This document shows, one piece after another, positions 38,622 through 49,457 of a DNA stretch of 64,000 nt. The stretch's first letter is position 1; every line of letters starts with the position of its first letter. The notes beneath the pieces are model-generated. The model did no database searches. It saw only the letters and a list, made by a program, of their open reading frames with translations, and was not told the origin of the DNA. Both the position numbers and the translations under genes were made by a program. Source of the stretch: an uncultured Acidobacteriia bacterium (GTDB taxonomy: Bacteria > Acidobacteriota > Terriglobia > Bryobacterales > Bryobacteraceae); contig CAIVVT010000056.1 of assembly GCA_903909435.1 (NCBI GenBank), forward strand, positions 62,001 to 126,000. The letters are read 5' to 3'.

Positions 38622-39871
38622 AGGGCATCCGCCGGCGCGATCTGCTCGCCCTTGCCGCTATTCCCGTAGGGTGCCTCGCCCAGGCCCCCCTGCTCCAGAA
38701 GCCGGAGCCGCAACCGGGAACCAGGGAGCCCGATTCGAAAGACCGAGACCAGAAAGAGGCCCTGCTCGGCCCGGAGATTCCGGCGGGAACGCTTCCCCCG
38801 CTCAACTCCGGCCCGTACCAGGGATTTCGCTGGCAGTTGCGGTTCCAATTCGACGAACTTGGGAAGCGCTGCCAACTTCAGGACTTCGCCATGCCGACTC
38901 CGCAGTTCGGCCTGGCGACGATTCTGGTAGAGGAAGAAGACTCCGACAGCGTCAAGTCGCGACTGCTCGTCTCACGGGATGGCGGCAAAACCTGGGCCCA
39001 GCAAAAGTGCGAAAAGAACCCCCAGGGAGTTTTCGTCCTGGACGCCACGAATGGATGGTATGTGGCCTCGGGACGGGTTCTGGCGACCCGCGACGGCGGG
39101 CAGAAGTGGGAGAAATACCCGCTGCCGCACCCTGAACTGACGCAAGTCTGGTTTGCCACTGCCGAGAGCGGGCTGGCGTTCGGGGTTGGCAAGGTCTTTT
39201 ACCGGACCGGCAACGGTGGCAAGAGTTGGAGCGCTGTTCCCGAATCCGAGAGCCTTGGATTGGAGTCGCCCCAAACCTACCTCCGCTCCATGGCCATGCT
39301 GCCGTCCGGCGCGGGCATGCTGGTCGGCGATTCGACGGCCGCGCCCCCGGAAGCGGCCCTGCCCGATTGGATGACACCCGAGCGCGCGCTAAATCGCAAG
39401 AACCTCCCCGGGACCGCCGTACTGTTTCAGACTCACGATGGCGGCAAGACCTGGAACGGTCAGCTCTCATCCGCATTCGGCACGGTTCGGAGAATCCGCA
39501 TGGGACCCTCCCGCGCCGCGATCGTATTCCAGTACCGCGAGTCGTTCCCCTGGCCCTCGGAGCTGTTCGGCCTGAATCTGCGAACAGGCCAGAACAGGCC
39601 GGTTCTGCGGCGCAAGACACTGGTAATCCACGACGCGCTGCTGTTCAGCGACGGTAGTATCCTGGCCGCCGCAACCCAGCCGTCCGGAAGGCTGCGCAAC
39701 TCGCCGGTTCCAGGCAAACTGCGGGTGCTCTGGTCGCCCGATGCAGAGTCCTGGTTCGAGATGAAGGTGGATTACCGGGCCGCGGGTAACTCGGCGACCT
39801 TCGCCGCATGCTCCAACGGAACGATCTGGCTCGCCACGGACGAGGGTGCCATCGTCCAATTGGCCGGTTAG
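38618..39871 (+). CDS. Secreted BNR/YCF48-like beta-propeller protein
   Basis: 417 residues with a GTG start overlapping the GAF stop (GTGA). A Tat-like leader (IRRRDLLALAAIPVGCLA) with a possible but poor lipobox precedes a proline-rich linker. At least four Asp-box/BNR repeats follow: SRDGGKTWAQ, TRDGGQKWEK, GNGGKSWSA and THDGGKTWNG. These are typical of beta-propeller sialidase or photosystem assembly (YCF48-like) proteins. No catalytic residues can be assigned. Confidence 0.8.
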   Translation: MKGIRRRDLLALAAIPVGCLAQAPLLQKPEPQPGTREPDSKDRDQKEALLGPEIPAGTLPPLNSGPYQGFRWQLRFQFDELGKRCQLQDFAMPTPQFGLATILVEEEDSDSVKSRLLVSRDGGKTWAQQKCEKNPQGVFVLDATNGWYVASGRVLATRDGGQKWEKYPLPHPELTQVWFATAESGLAFGVGKVFYRTGNGGKSWSAVPESESLGLESPQTYLRSMAMLPSGAGMLVGDSTAAPPEAALPDWMTPERALNRKNLPGTAVLFQTHDGGKTWNGQLSSAFGTVRRIRMGPSRAAIVFQYRESFPWPSELFGLNLRTGQNRPVLRRKTLVIHDALLFSDGSILAAATQPSGRLRNSPVPGKLRVLWSPDAESWFEMKVDYRAAGNSATFAACSNGTIWLATDEGAIVQLAG

Positions 39872-40205
39872 CCGCTTTCAGACGGTAATGACGATTAAAG
39901 TCGGCCGTTTGCGGCCGGATGGCTCTCCGCGCGTGCCAGGCGCTGCCGCCAGTACTCCTGCCGGGCGTCTCCAGACCAGTCATTCCGCTTGCATTGAAAT
40001 GACTTTCCGGGAGTGAGGACGCCGCCCGCCAGGGCCCGGAAAACGTGAAACAACTTTAAGAATCAGCGTAATAGCGCTATTAATACTGCCGCGTACTGTT
40101 GAGAAACTCCACGAAAAGATTCAGATGTGCTACTCTGAAATCGAAGGTTCCCGGATCTAGTAAAGATTCATCCTTCCGGGGGCTGGACGGGGAAGGGAAT
40201 CATTC
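39872..40205. other. 334-bp intergenic region with possible operator of the propionate operon
   Basis: No gene seen. CGGCCG-TTTG-CGGCCG at 39902-39917 is a small hairpin after the BNR gene. At 40069-40082 TAATAGCGCTATTA is a perfect 14-bp palindrome in an AT-rich stretch, 124 bases before the transcarboxylase start. The promoter is not clear: no consensus -35/-10 pair is convincing. Confidence 0.5.
40069..40082. promoter_or_regulatory. Palindromic operator candidate upstream of transcarboxylase operon
   Basis: TAATAGCGCTATTA reads the same on both strands. It sits in the only substantial non-coding gap upstream of the nine-gene operon, where a regulator would be expected to bind. Confidence 0.35.
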
Positions 40206-41726
40206 ATGCCGAAATTAATCGACGTCACTGAACTCATACTCCGGGACGCGCATCAGAGCCTGATGGCGACCCGAATGGCCATGGAAGACATGGTTCCGGC
40301 TTGCGAGGACATCGACAAAGCCGGTTACTGGTCAGTTGAGTGCTGGGGCGGCGCGACGTTCGACTCCTGCATCCGCTTTCTAAACGAGGACCCGTGGGAG
40401 CGCCTCCGGACTTTCCGCAAACTCCTGCCGAACTCTCGCCTGCAAATGCTTTTGCGCGGGCAAAACCTCCTGGGCTATCGCCACTACGAAGACGGTGTAG
40501 TGGACCGGTTTGTTGAAAACGCAGCCGAGAATGGCATGGATGTTTTCCGCGTGTTCGACGCGCTCAACGACGTCCGCAACGTGCGGCGTTCGATCAAGGC
40601 GGTCAAGCGGGCCGGAAAGCACGCGCAAGGGACCATTTGCTATACGGTCAGCCCGCTGCACACCATCACGGGTTACGTGGAACTGGCGGAGCAGTTGGTC
40701 GAGTTGGGCTGCCAGTCGATCTGCCTGAAGGACATGGCGGCGTTGTTGAAACCTCAGCCAGCCTACGACATCGTCAAAGCGATCAAGCAGGCTTGCGGCG
40801 AGGAGACCCGCGTCCACGTCCATGTGCATTCGACCACCGGCGTAACTCTGGTCAGCCTGATGAAGGCGATTGAGGCTGGGGCCGACTGCGTGGATACCGC
40901 GATCAGTTCGCTGAGTCTCGGTCCAGGCCACAACCCGACCGAGAGCCTGGTCGAGATGCTGGAAGGCACAGGCTACGAAACCAAACTCGACAAAGCCTGC
41001 CTGAACAGAATCAAGCTGCATTTTGCCAAGATCCGTCCACGTTACGCGCAGTTCCTCTCCAACATCACCGGGGTGGAAACCGACATCTTCGACAGCCAGA
41101 TCCCCGGCGGCATGATCTCCAACATGGAGAGCCAGTTGAAGCAGCAGGGCGCGGGTGACAAGTTGACGGAAGTGCTGCTGGAAGTCCCCAGAGTCCGCAA
41201 GGACGCGGGCTATCCCCCGTTGGTGACGCCTTCGAGCCAGATTGTCGGCACGCAGGCCGTCTTCAATGTGATGATGGGCCGCTACAAGGTACTGACCGGT
41301 GAGTTCGCTGATCTGATGCTGGGCTACTACGGTACCTGTCTCGGCACCCGCAATCAACAGATCGTGGATCTCGCCGCGAAGCAATCCAAGAAAGACCCGA
41401 TCAACGGCCGGCCGGCAGACCTGCTGAAGCCCGAATGGGAAGAGTTGCGGTCTCAAGCCCTGGCGCTGAAGGGCTGCGACGGCAGCGACGAAGACGTCCT
41501 GACCTACGCCATGTTCCCTCAGGTGGCGGAGAAATTCTTCGTGGCTCGCCACGAAGGTCCGAAGAACCTCGGGAAGGATCCTGCCAAGGCCGCTCCCGCA
41601 CCTGCCGCCGCTCCGGCCAATGGCGGCAAGAAACCCGACTCAAACTCCGGCCCGGTGCTGGTCCCGATCACATACGAAGTGAAGGTGGACGGCAAGGCCC
41701 ACAAGGTGACGGTCGCCCCGGCATAG
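40206..41726 (+). CDS. Methylmalonyl-CoA carboxytransferase (transcarboxylase) 5S subunit
   Basis: 506 residues. It transfers a carboxyl group between biotin and pyruvate, making oxaloacetate. Metal and catalytic residues match the Propionibacterium 5S protein with a constant offset of nine: D14 in LRDAHQSLMATRMAMEDM, K175 (carbamylated) in ICLKDMAALLKP, and H206/H208 in VHVHSTTG. The C-terminus has the short beta end (YEVKVDGKAHKVTV) and no biotinyl domain, unlike OadA or pyruvate carboxylase. Length agrees with the family (about 505). A Shine-Dalgarno (GAAGGGA) precedes the ATG. First gene of the operon. Confidence 0.93.
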   Translation: MPKLIDVTELILRDAHQSLMATRMAMEDMVPACEDIDKAGYWSVECWGGATFDSCIRFLNEDPWERLRTFRKLLPNSRLQMLLRGQNLLGYRHYEDGVVDRFVENAAENGMDVFRVFDALNDVRNVRRSIKAVKRAGKHAQGTICYTVSPLHTITGYVELAEQLVELGCQSICLKDMAALLKPQPAYDIVKAIKQACGEETRVHVHVHSTTGVTLVSLMKAIEAGADCVDTAISSLSLGPGHNPTESLVEMLEGTGYETKLDKACLNRIKLHFAKIRPRYAQFLSNITGVETDIFDSQIPGGMISNMESQLKQQGAGDKLTEVLLEVPRVRKDAGYPPLVTPSSQIVGTQAVFNVMMGRYKVLTGEFADLMLGYYGTCLGTRNQQIVDLAAKQSKKDPINGRPADLLKPEWEELRSQALALKGCDGSDEDVLTYAMFPQVAEKFFVARHEGPKNLGKDPAKAAPAPAAAPANGGKKPDSNSGPVLVPITYEVKVDGKAHKVTVAPA

Positions 41727-41837
41727 AACCGGCTGCGCGAACCATCGCGGCTTGTGACTCTCCAAGGTATTGACCGGAACTGCCGATGCGCGGTGACCGG
41801 AAGGGAAGAATCGACGGAAGAAAAGGTTTGACAAACG

Positions 41838-43388
41838 ATGGCCCTCTCGATGGAGCAAAGAATCGAACAGCTGCGCATCAAGCGCGCTGAATTGTTACTC
41901 GGCGGCGGCGCCGACAAGTTGGAAAAGCACCGCGCATCCGGCAAACTCACGGCTCGCGAGCGCGTGGACGCCGTGGTGGACCCGGGCAGTTTCGTGGAAA
42001 CCGGGCTGTTCGCACAGCACCGGGCCACGATGTTCGGCATGGAGGGGAAAGAGACCCCGGCCGACGGTGTCGTGACCGGCGCAGCCTCGGTGGGTGGGCG
42101 GCTGATTCACCTGGCTAGCCAGGACTTCACCGTGCTCGGCGGTTCGGCCGGCGAACTGCACTCCACCAAGGTGTCCGACGCGATGCAGCAGTCGCTGAAG
42201 ACGGGCAGCCCGTTTGTCTTCATCAACGACTCGGGTGGGGCCCGTGTGCAGGAGGGCATCGACGCTCTGTCCGGCTACGGCAAAGTGTTCTATTCGAACG
42301 TGCAACTCTCAGGCGCCGTGCCACAGGTTTCGCTGATCTGCGGACCCTGCGCGGGCGGTGCGGCCTACAGCCCGGCGTTGACCGACTTCATCATCCAGAC
42401 CCGCAAGGCGCAACTCTTTATCACGGGGCCTTCGGTCATCAAGCAGGTGACCGGCGAGAACGTGACTGCCGACGACCTGGGTGGTCCGGATGCTCACATG
42501 ACGCGCTCAGGCGTCATCCACTTTATCGCCGAGGACGACCAGCACGCGGCCTTGATCTGCAAGAAGCTGCTGAGCTTCCTGCCTTCGAATAACCTGGAAG
42601 ACCCGCCCTACGTTCCCGGCGACTACACCTGCGATCCGGACCACACGCTCGATTCCATCGTGCCCGTCGATCCGAAGCTGAGCTACGACGTTCGGGAAGT
42701 GCTGGTGCGCGTGGTGGACAATGCGGACTTCCTCGAAGTGCAGGCCGGCTATGCGGGCAACATCGTGATCGGTTTCGCGCGCGTCTGCGGCCGCTCGGTA
42801 GGCATCATCGCCAACAACCCGGCCGTGAAAGCGGGCGTGCTCGACATCGACAGCTCGGACAAGGCCTCCCGCTTCATCCGGTTCTGCAACGCATTCAACG
42901 TTCCGTTGGTCACTTTTGTGGACGTGCCCGGGTTCCTGCCCGGCGTGGAGCAGGAGTACGGCGGCATCATCCGCCACGGCGCGAAGATGCTGTTTGCCTA
43001 CTCGGCCGCCACGGTTCCCAAGGTAACCGTGATTTTGCGCAAAGCCTACGGCGGCGCCTACATCGCCATGTGCTGCAAGGACCTGGGCGCGGATCGCAGC
43101 TACGCCTGGCCGACGGCCGAGATCGCAGTCATGGGAGCCGAAGGCGCTGCCGGTATCGTGTTCCGCAAGGAGATCGAAGCGGCCGCCGACAAGAAGGCCA
43201 AGCGCGCCGAGATGATTGAGCAGTATCGCGAAGCGTTCGCGAATCCGACGGTCGCCGCGGGGCGCCGCCTTGTGGATGACATCATCGAGCCCTCAATGAC
43301 GCGCAAGTTTATCGCGCAGTCGCTCGAGTATTTGAACACAAAGCGCGAACTGCGCCCCTCGAAGAAGCATGGGTTGATCCCACTCTAA
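41838..43388 (+). CDS. Methylmalonyl-CoA carboxytransferase 12S subunit (MmdA/PccB-type carboxyltransferase)
   Basis: 516 residues, close to the 12S subunit (about 524). It transfers the carboxyl group of methylmalonyl-CoA to biotin. Motifs include ASGKLTARERVD, the oxyanion holes GGSAGELHSTK and GPCAGGAAYSPALTDF, VGGRLIHLASQDFTVLGGS, and C-terminal FVDVPGFLPGVEQEYGGIIRHGAK and AYGGAYIAMCCKDLGADRSYAWPTAE. With no biotin carboxylase gene in the window and a 5S subunit beside it, this is transcarboxylase rather than ATP-dependent propionyl-CoA carboxylase. Confidence 0.92.
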   Translation: MALSMEQRIEQLRIKRAELLLGGGADKLEKHRASGKLTARERVDAVVDPGSFVETGLFAQHRATMFGMEGKETPADGVVTGAASVGGRLIHLASQDFTVLGGSAGELHSTKVSDAMQQSLKTGSPFVFINDSGGARVQEGIDALSGYGKVFYSNVQLSGAVPQVSLICGPCAGGAAYSPALTDFIIQTRKAQLFITGPSVIKQVTGENVTADDLGGPDAHMTRSGVIHFIAEDDQHAALICKKLLSFLPSNNLEDPPYVPGDYTCDPDHTLDSIVPVDPKLSYDVREVLVRVVDNADFLEVQAGYAGNIVIGFARVCGRSVGIIANNPAVKAGVLDIDSSDKASRFIRFCNAFNVPLVTFVDVPGFLPGVEQEYGGIIRHGAKMLFAYSAATVPKVTVILRKAYGGAYIAMCCKDLGADRSYAWPTAEIAVMGAEGAAGIVFRKEIEAAADKKAKRAEMIEQYREAFANPTVAAGRRLVDDIIEPSMTRKFIAQSLEYLNTKRELRPSKKHGLIPL

Positions 43389-43422
43389 GAGCATGCCAAT
43401 GGACACGATCACGGAGATACCG

Positions 43423-43854
43423 ATGGCAGAAAAGAAACCGCAAGGCGCAAGCAATGTCGAGAGCCTCCAAAAGGCCAACGACGCTTTGAGCGCACAACTG
43501 GCTGCCCTGACTGCGCAAATGGCCGCGCTCAACGCGCGGCTTGAGAAACTGGAAGCAACTGGCGCCGCGGCGCCTGCTACCCTTTCGGCACCGGTGGCCG
43601 AGCCCGCTGCGTTGCCCCTGGCCGAAGCACAACCCTTAGCAGCCCCAGCGGTCGCGGCTGCCGCCGAGCCCGTCAAGGCGGCGGACGAATTCAGCGAGGA
43701 ACTGCTGCTCGCACTCTCGGCCGCCGTCGCCGCGTACCTCGGAAAGCGTCCGCACATCCGCGCGATTCGTCTGCAGGGATCGGGCGCCTGGGCGCAACAA
43801 GGACGAGTGTTCGTACAGGCGTCCCACCAATTGAACGTTCCGCATGAGGCATAG
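43423..43854 (+). CDS. Small accessory subunit of the transcarboxylase operon
   Basis: 143 residues from ATG 43423, which has GGAG 6 bases upstream; the first ATG at 43393 lacks a site. An N-terminal coiled coil (QKANDALSAQLAALTAQMAALNARLEKLEA) leads to an Ala/Pro-rich linker and a short C-terminal domain (LSAAVAAYLGKRPHIRAI and SGAWAQQGRVFVQ). Small subunits with a similar C-terminal segment lie next to biotin-dependent decarboxylase and transcarboxylase genes in other phyla. It probably helps assemble the 5S, 12S and 1.3S parts. Function unproven. Confidence 0.65.
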   Translation: MAEKKPQGASNVESLQKANDALSAQLAALTAQMAALNARLEKLEATGAAAPATLSAPVAEPAALPLAEAQPLAAPAVAAAAEPVKAADEFSEELLLALSAAVAAYLGKRPHIRAIRLQGSGAWAQQGRVFVQASHQLNVPHEA

Positions 43855-43863
43855 GAGCCAGCC

Positions 43864-44256
43864 GTGAAACTGAAGATTACCCTCGACAATAAAGTCTACG
43901 AAGTGGACGTGGAAGCATCCGAGCCCGAACCAGAACCGCTTCCGCTGTCCGGATACATCATGCAGCCCGGCGTGGCGCGCGTCATGGCCCCGCTGCCGAC
44001 TGCGTCCTCGGCTAAGTCCGCCGGCAACGAGAATGTGGACGAGAACAAGGTGTGCCGCAGCCCGATCAACGGGATCGTCGTGAAGATCGCCGCGCAGTTG
44101 GGCCAATCGATTCAACCGGGCGATACTCTGTTGGTGCTGGAGGCGATGAAAATGGAGACCAACATTACCGCGCCCGTCGCGGGCAAGATCTCCAAGATCA
44201 ACGTCAACGCCGGTGATGGCGTCCAGGCCGGACTGATCCTGGTTGAATTCGAGTAA
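43864..44256 (+). CDS. Transcarboxylase 1.3S biotin carboxyl carrier protein
   Basis: 130 residues, GTG start with AGGAG upstream. An N-terminal beta segment (KLKITLDNKVYEVDVEASE), a linker, and a C-terminal biotinyl domain carrying the biotin attachment lysine K96 in VLEAMKMETNI. The preceding NGIVVKIAAQLGQSI and trailing GDGVQAGLILVEFE are typical. Length and domain order match the 1.3S subunit of Propionibacterium. It would carry the carboxyl group between the 12S and 5S sites. Confidence 0.94.
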   Translation: MKLKITLDNKVYEVDVEASEPEPEPLPLSGYIMQPGVARVMAPLPTASSAKSAGNENVDENKVCRSPINGIVVKIAAQLGQSIQPGDTLLVLEAMKMETNITAPVAGKISKINVNAGDGVQAGLILVEFE

Positions 44257-44302
44257 TGGGAAAAGCCGAGTTCGCGTAGAACCCGGAGTTTAGGAGCGAG
44301 TG

Positions 44303-44752
44303 ATGGTCGAAGAATTGACTTCCGCTGGATTCGAGTTTGTGGATCACGTGGCCGTGGCTGTGAAGCCGGGCGAACTGGACGCAACCGTAGCCAAGTACAA
44401 GTTGCTGGGTTTCACCGAACTGCACCGCGAAGAGGTGTACGGCAAACACCAGGTGCGTGAAGTGCTGATGCGGATCGGTGAGAGCAACAACCTGATGCAG
44501 ATCACGGAGCCACTGACGCCTGAGTCCCCGATCGCGAAGATCATCGAGCGCAACGGCGGCCGCGGCGGGTTCGCGCATCTGGCCTTTCGAGTGAAGGACA
44601 TCCAGAATGCCTATGACTTCATGAAGGCCAAAGGATTCAATATGACCCAGGAACCTGGTCCGGGGTCGCGCGGCACGCAGGTGTTTTTCGTGCATCCCAA
44701 GGACTTCAGCTTTTTGATCGAAGTGGTCCAGGAGGGCCAGGCACATGCCTGA
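44303..44752 (+). CDS. Methylmalonyl-CoA epimerase
   Basis: 149 residues from ATG 44303 (AGGAG 6 bases before); an in-frame GTG at 44300 is rejected. Vicinal oxygen chelate fold with metal and catalytic motifs FVDHVAVAV, the ...QITEP.. segment, RGGFAHLAFRV and the final FVHPKDFSFLIEVVQ (His/Glu ligands). It interconverts (S)- and (R)-methylmalonyl-CoA, linking transcarboxylase and mutase. Its end overlaps the next gene by 8 bp. Confidence 0.93.
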   Translation: MVEELTSAGFEFVDHVAVAVKPGELDATVAKYKLLGFTELHREEVYGKHQVREVLMRIGESNNLMQITEPLTPESPIAKIIERNGGRGGFAHLAFRVKDIQNAYDFMKAKGFNMTQEPGPGSRGTQVFFVHPKDFSFLIEVVQEGQAHA

Positions 44753-46154
44753 GCACGTGAAGTTGGATCTGGCCTCCGAGTTCCCGCCGGTTTCCACTGC
44801 CGAATGGGAAGCGGTGATTCACGCCGATCTCAAGGGCGCTGACTACGACAAGAAATTGGTCTGGCGCACCGAGGAAGGCCTCAAGGTCAAGCCTTACTAC
44901 CGGAGTGAGGACATCGCCGGTCTTAAGGATCAGGCCGACGTGGCTCCGGGCGAGTTTCCATTCACTCGCGGCAAGGGCTTGGCTTGGGTCGATAAGGATC
45001 TGAGTTCCATTCCGGCCGGTGCGATTCGAGGTGACCTGCTGCTCGAAGCGGGCGCCACGGCCGTTGAAGAACTAGGCTTCGCGCTCGCTGAGGCGGTAGA
45101 TAAGCTGGCCGCCGCCGTCGAGGCGGGACAGAGCGTTGACGAGGCAGCCAAGGCTGTCGAGTTCGTGTTCGGGGTGGGTTCGAATCACTTCCTGGAAATC
45201 GCCAAGTTCCGCGCGGCGCGATTGCTGTGGGCACAGGCCGTAGCGGCCTTCGGGCCGAGCAGCGACAGCGCTGCGCTGGCCAGCATCCATGCCGTCACTG
45301 CGCTAGAAAACAAAAGCGTTTACGATCCCTGGACCAACCTGCTGCGCTCGACCACGGAGGCGGTCTCAGCCGTGGTTGGTGGTTGCGATGCTCTCACAGT
45401 GCAGAGCTTCCACTACCCCGAACGGCTGGCGCACAACGTTCAACTGGTGATCCGCGAAGAAGCGCATCTCGATAAAGTTGCGGACCCGGCGGGCGGAAGC
45501 TACTACATTGAGGCGTTGACCCACTCGCTGGCCGAGGCGGCCTGGAAGCTGTTCCAGAAGGTTGACTCCGAAGGCGGGTACGCCGCGGCGAAGGCTGCAG
45601 GTTCCATCGATGCCGCGCTGCAGGCTTCGCATGCCGCCAAGATCAAGGCCGTCGGTTCGCGCCGGCGCACGCTGGTCGGCGTCAACAACTACCCGAACGT
45701 GGGCGAGCATCTAGCCGCGGGCGAGTCTCTCGAACCCACCGGCCGCCTGGCCGAACCGTTCGAGCAGATCCGCCAGCGCACCGAGCGGCACACGGCGAAA
45801 ACCGGCCATCGTCCGAAGGTCCTGCTGCTCAATCGGGGCGACCTGAAGATGCGGATGGCGCGCGCCCAGTTCACCCGCAATTACATCGGCTGCGCGGGCT
45901 TCGAGATTGCCGAAGGCACTGAGTACGCCGGTGCGGGGGCTGACCTGATCGTGCTCTGCTCCAGCGATCCGGAATACCTGGAATTCGCAAGCGATGTGTG
46001 CCCGAAGGTGACCGTGCCGGTCATCGTTGCAGGCAATCCAAAAGACCAGATCGAGGCCCTGCAGCAGGCGGGCGTTTCCGGCTTCGTTCATATGCTGGCG
46101 AACGCGGTCGAGACGCTGACCGAATTGCAGAATCGGCTCGGGATGGAGGCGTAA
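44745..46154 (+). CDS. mutA: Methylmalonyl-CoA mutase small subunit (short form)
   Basis: 469 residues. It starts like MutA (FPPVSTAEWEAVIHADLKGADYDKKLVW, then VKPYYRSEDIAGL). The barrel includes FGVGSNHFLEIAKFRAARLLWAQ and TVQSFHYPERLAHNVQLV. The C-terminal B12-like domain lacks the DxHxxG cobalamin motif, as expected for the non-catalytic subunit. Typical MutA proteins are about 600-640 residues. Here a stretch of roughly 150 residues between PFTRG and GFALAEAVDKL, corresponding to part of the TIM barrel, is missing in frame. It is probably a reduced structural subunit rather than a pseudogene. Confidence 0.85.
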   Translation: MPEHVKLDLASEFPPVSTAEWEAVIHADLKGADYDKKLVWRTEEGLKVKPYYRSEDIAGLKDQADVAPGEFPFTRGKGLAWVDKDLSSIPAGAIRGDLLLEAGATAVEELGFALAEAVDKLAAAVEAGQSVDEAAKAVEFVFGVGSNHFLEIAKFRAARLLWAQAVAAFGPSSDSAALASIHAVTALENKSVYDPWTNLLRSTTEAVSAVVGGCDALTVQSFHYPERLAHNVQLVIREEAHLDKVADPAGGSYYIEALTHSLAEAAWKLFQKVDSEGGYAAAKAAGSIDAALQASHAAKIKAVGSRRRTLVGVNNYPNVGEHLAAGESLEPTGRLAEPFEQIRQRTERHTAKTGHRPKVLLLNRGDLKMRMARAQFTRNYIGCAGFEIAEGTEYAGAGADLIVLCSSDPEYLEFASDVCPKVTVPVIVAGNPKDQIEALQQAGVSGFVHMLANAVETLTELQNRLGMEA

Positions 46155-46160
46155 GCGGCG

Positions 46161-48338
<2,178 letters not shown>

Positions 48339-48382
48339 ACACACAGCCCGTGCGCGCTCTCCGGCTCGCACGGGCACCCATC

Positions 48383-49450
48383 ATGGAAGACAGCGGCAAC
48401 TCACCTGAACCTGTGCGGCTATCGCCTCGCCGCCGCCGTCTTGCGCCCGCCGAGTACATCGATGGCGTGCTCAACGGCGAGCGCATGATCCTCGCACGCG
48501 CCATCACAGTTATCGAGAGCGAGCTGGAAAGCGACGGCGCGTTGGCCGCCGAGATTCTGCAAGGCGTGCTGCCGGATGCCGGCGACTCCTTGCGCGTGGG
48601 CATCACCGGCGTGCCTGGCGCCGGCAAGAGTACGTTCATCGATGCGCTGGGCCTGCACATCGTGCGCGACCTCGGCCAGAAGGTAGCGGTCCTCAGCGTC
48701 GATCCTTCGAGCCCGGTTTCCGGCGGCAGCATCCTCGGCGACAAGACGCGTATGGAACGCCTGTCGATGGAGGAGCGCGCCTTTATCCGCCCCTCGCCCG
48801 CACGCGGTCACCTCGGCGGCGTCGCCCGGCGGACCCGCGAGACGATCGTGCTTTGCGAAGCGGCGGGTTACCACAACATCCTCGTTGAGACCGTGGGCGT
48901 GGGCCAGTCCGAAACCGCCGTCCGTTCGATGACCGACTTCTTCCTGCTGCTGATGATCTCCGGCGCGGGCGACGAATTGCAGGGAATCAAGCGCGGCATC
49001 CTCGAGATGATTGACGCCATGGCAATCAACAAGGCCGATGGCGACAACAAACTGAAGGCCGACCGGGCGCGCGTCGAGTACGCAACGGCGCTGCACCTCT
49101 TCCCGCCCAGTCTCGATGGCTGGGTGCCGCAAGTGGTCACGTGCTCCGCGCTGAATGGCGATGGAATCAATCAGATCTGGCAGACCATCCTGCAGCATCG
49201 CGACAAGATGCAGGCCTCCGGTTGGTTCTTGCGCCGCCGCCGTCAGCAGGCCCTGGATTGGATGCGCGAACTCATTTCTTCCGGGCTCGAGGCCGAGTTT
49301 TACCGTCATCCTGGCGTTCTCGCCCGGCTCCCCATTTTGGAAAACGCCGTTCGCGCTTCGCACGCGACTTCTTACAGCGCAGCGCGCGAACTGCTCGCGC
49401 TGTTCCGTTCCCGATCAGAGGTCCCCGCTCCACCGGCGGTGAAGGAGTAA
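48383..49450 (+). CDS. meaB: MeaB-type GTPase, mutase chaperone
   Basis: 355 residues from ATG 48383; upstream in-frame sequence overlaps the end of mutB and is not used. P-loop GVPGAGKS at 76-83, switch-like SVDPSSPVSGGSILGDKTRMERL and RPSPARGHLGGVARRTRE, then VETVGVGQSETAV and NKADGDN (NKxD). MeaB protects methylmalonyl-CoA mutase and controls cofactor loading with GTP hydrolysis. Its position right after mutB supports that role. Confidence 0.95.
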   Translation: MEDSGNSPEPVRLSPRRRRLAPAEYIDGVLNGERMILARAITVIESELESDGALAAEILQGVLPDAGDSLRVGITGVPGAGKSTFIDALGLHIVRDLGQKVAVLSVDPSSPVSGGSILGDKTRMERLSMEERAFIRPSPARGHLGGVARRTRETIVLCEAAGYHNILVETVGVGQSETAVRSMTDFFLLLMISGAGDELQGIKRGILEMIDAMAINKADGDNKLKADRARVEYATALHLFPPSLDGWVPQVVTCSALNGDGINQIWQTILQHRDKMQASGWFLRRRRQQALDWMRELISSGLEAEFYRHPGVLARLPILENAVRASHATSYSAARELLALFRSRSEVPAPPAVKE

Positions 49451-49457
49451 CGATTTT

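Noticed and set aside
40206-41726. Oxaloacetate decarboxylase alpha or pyruvate carboxylase subunit B
   Set aside because: There is no C-terminal biotinyl domain, and the gene is followed by 12S and 1.3S genes; the sequence agrees with transcarboxylase 5S.
44745-46154. mutA as a pseudogene because of its short length
   Set aside because: The frame is intact, the missing part is internal and in frame, and both overlaps with neighbours are kept.
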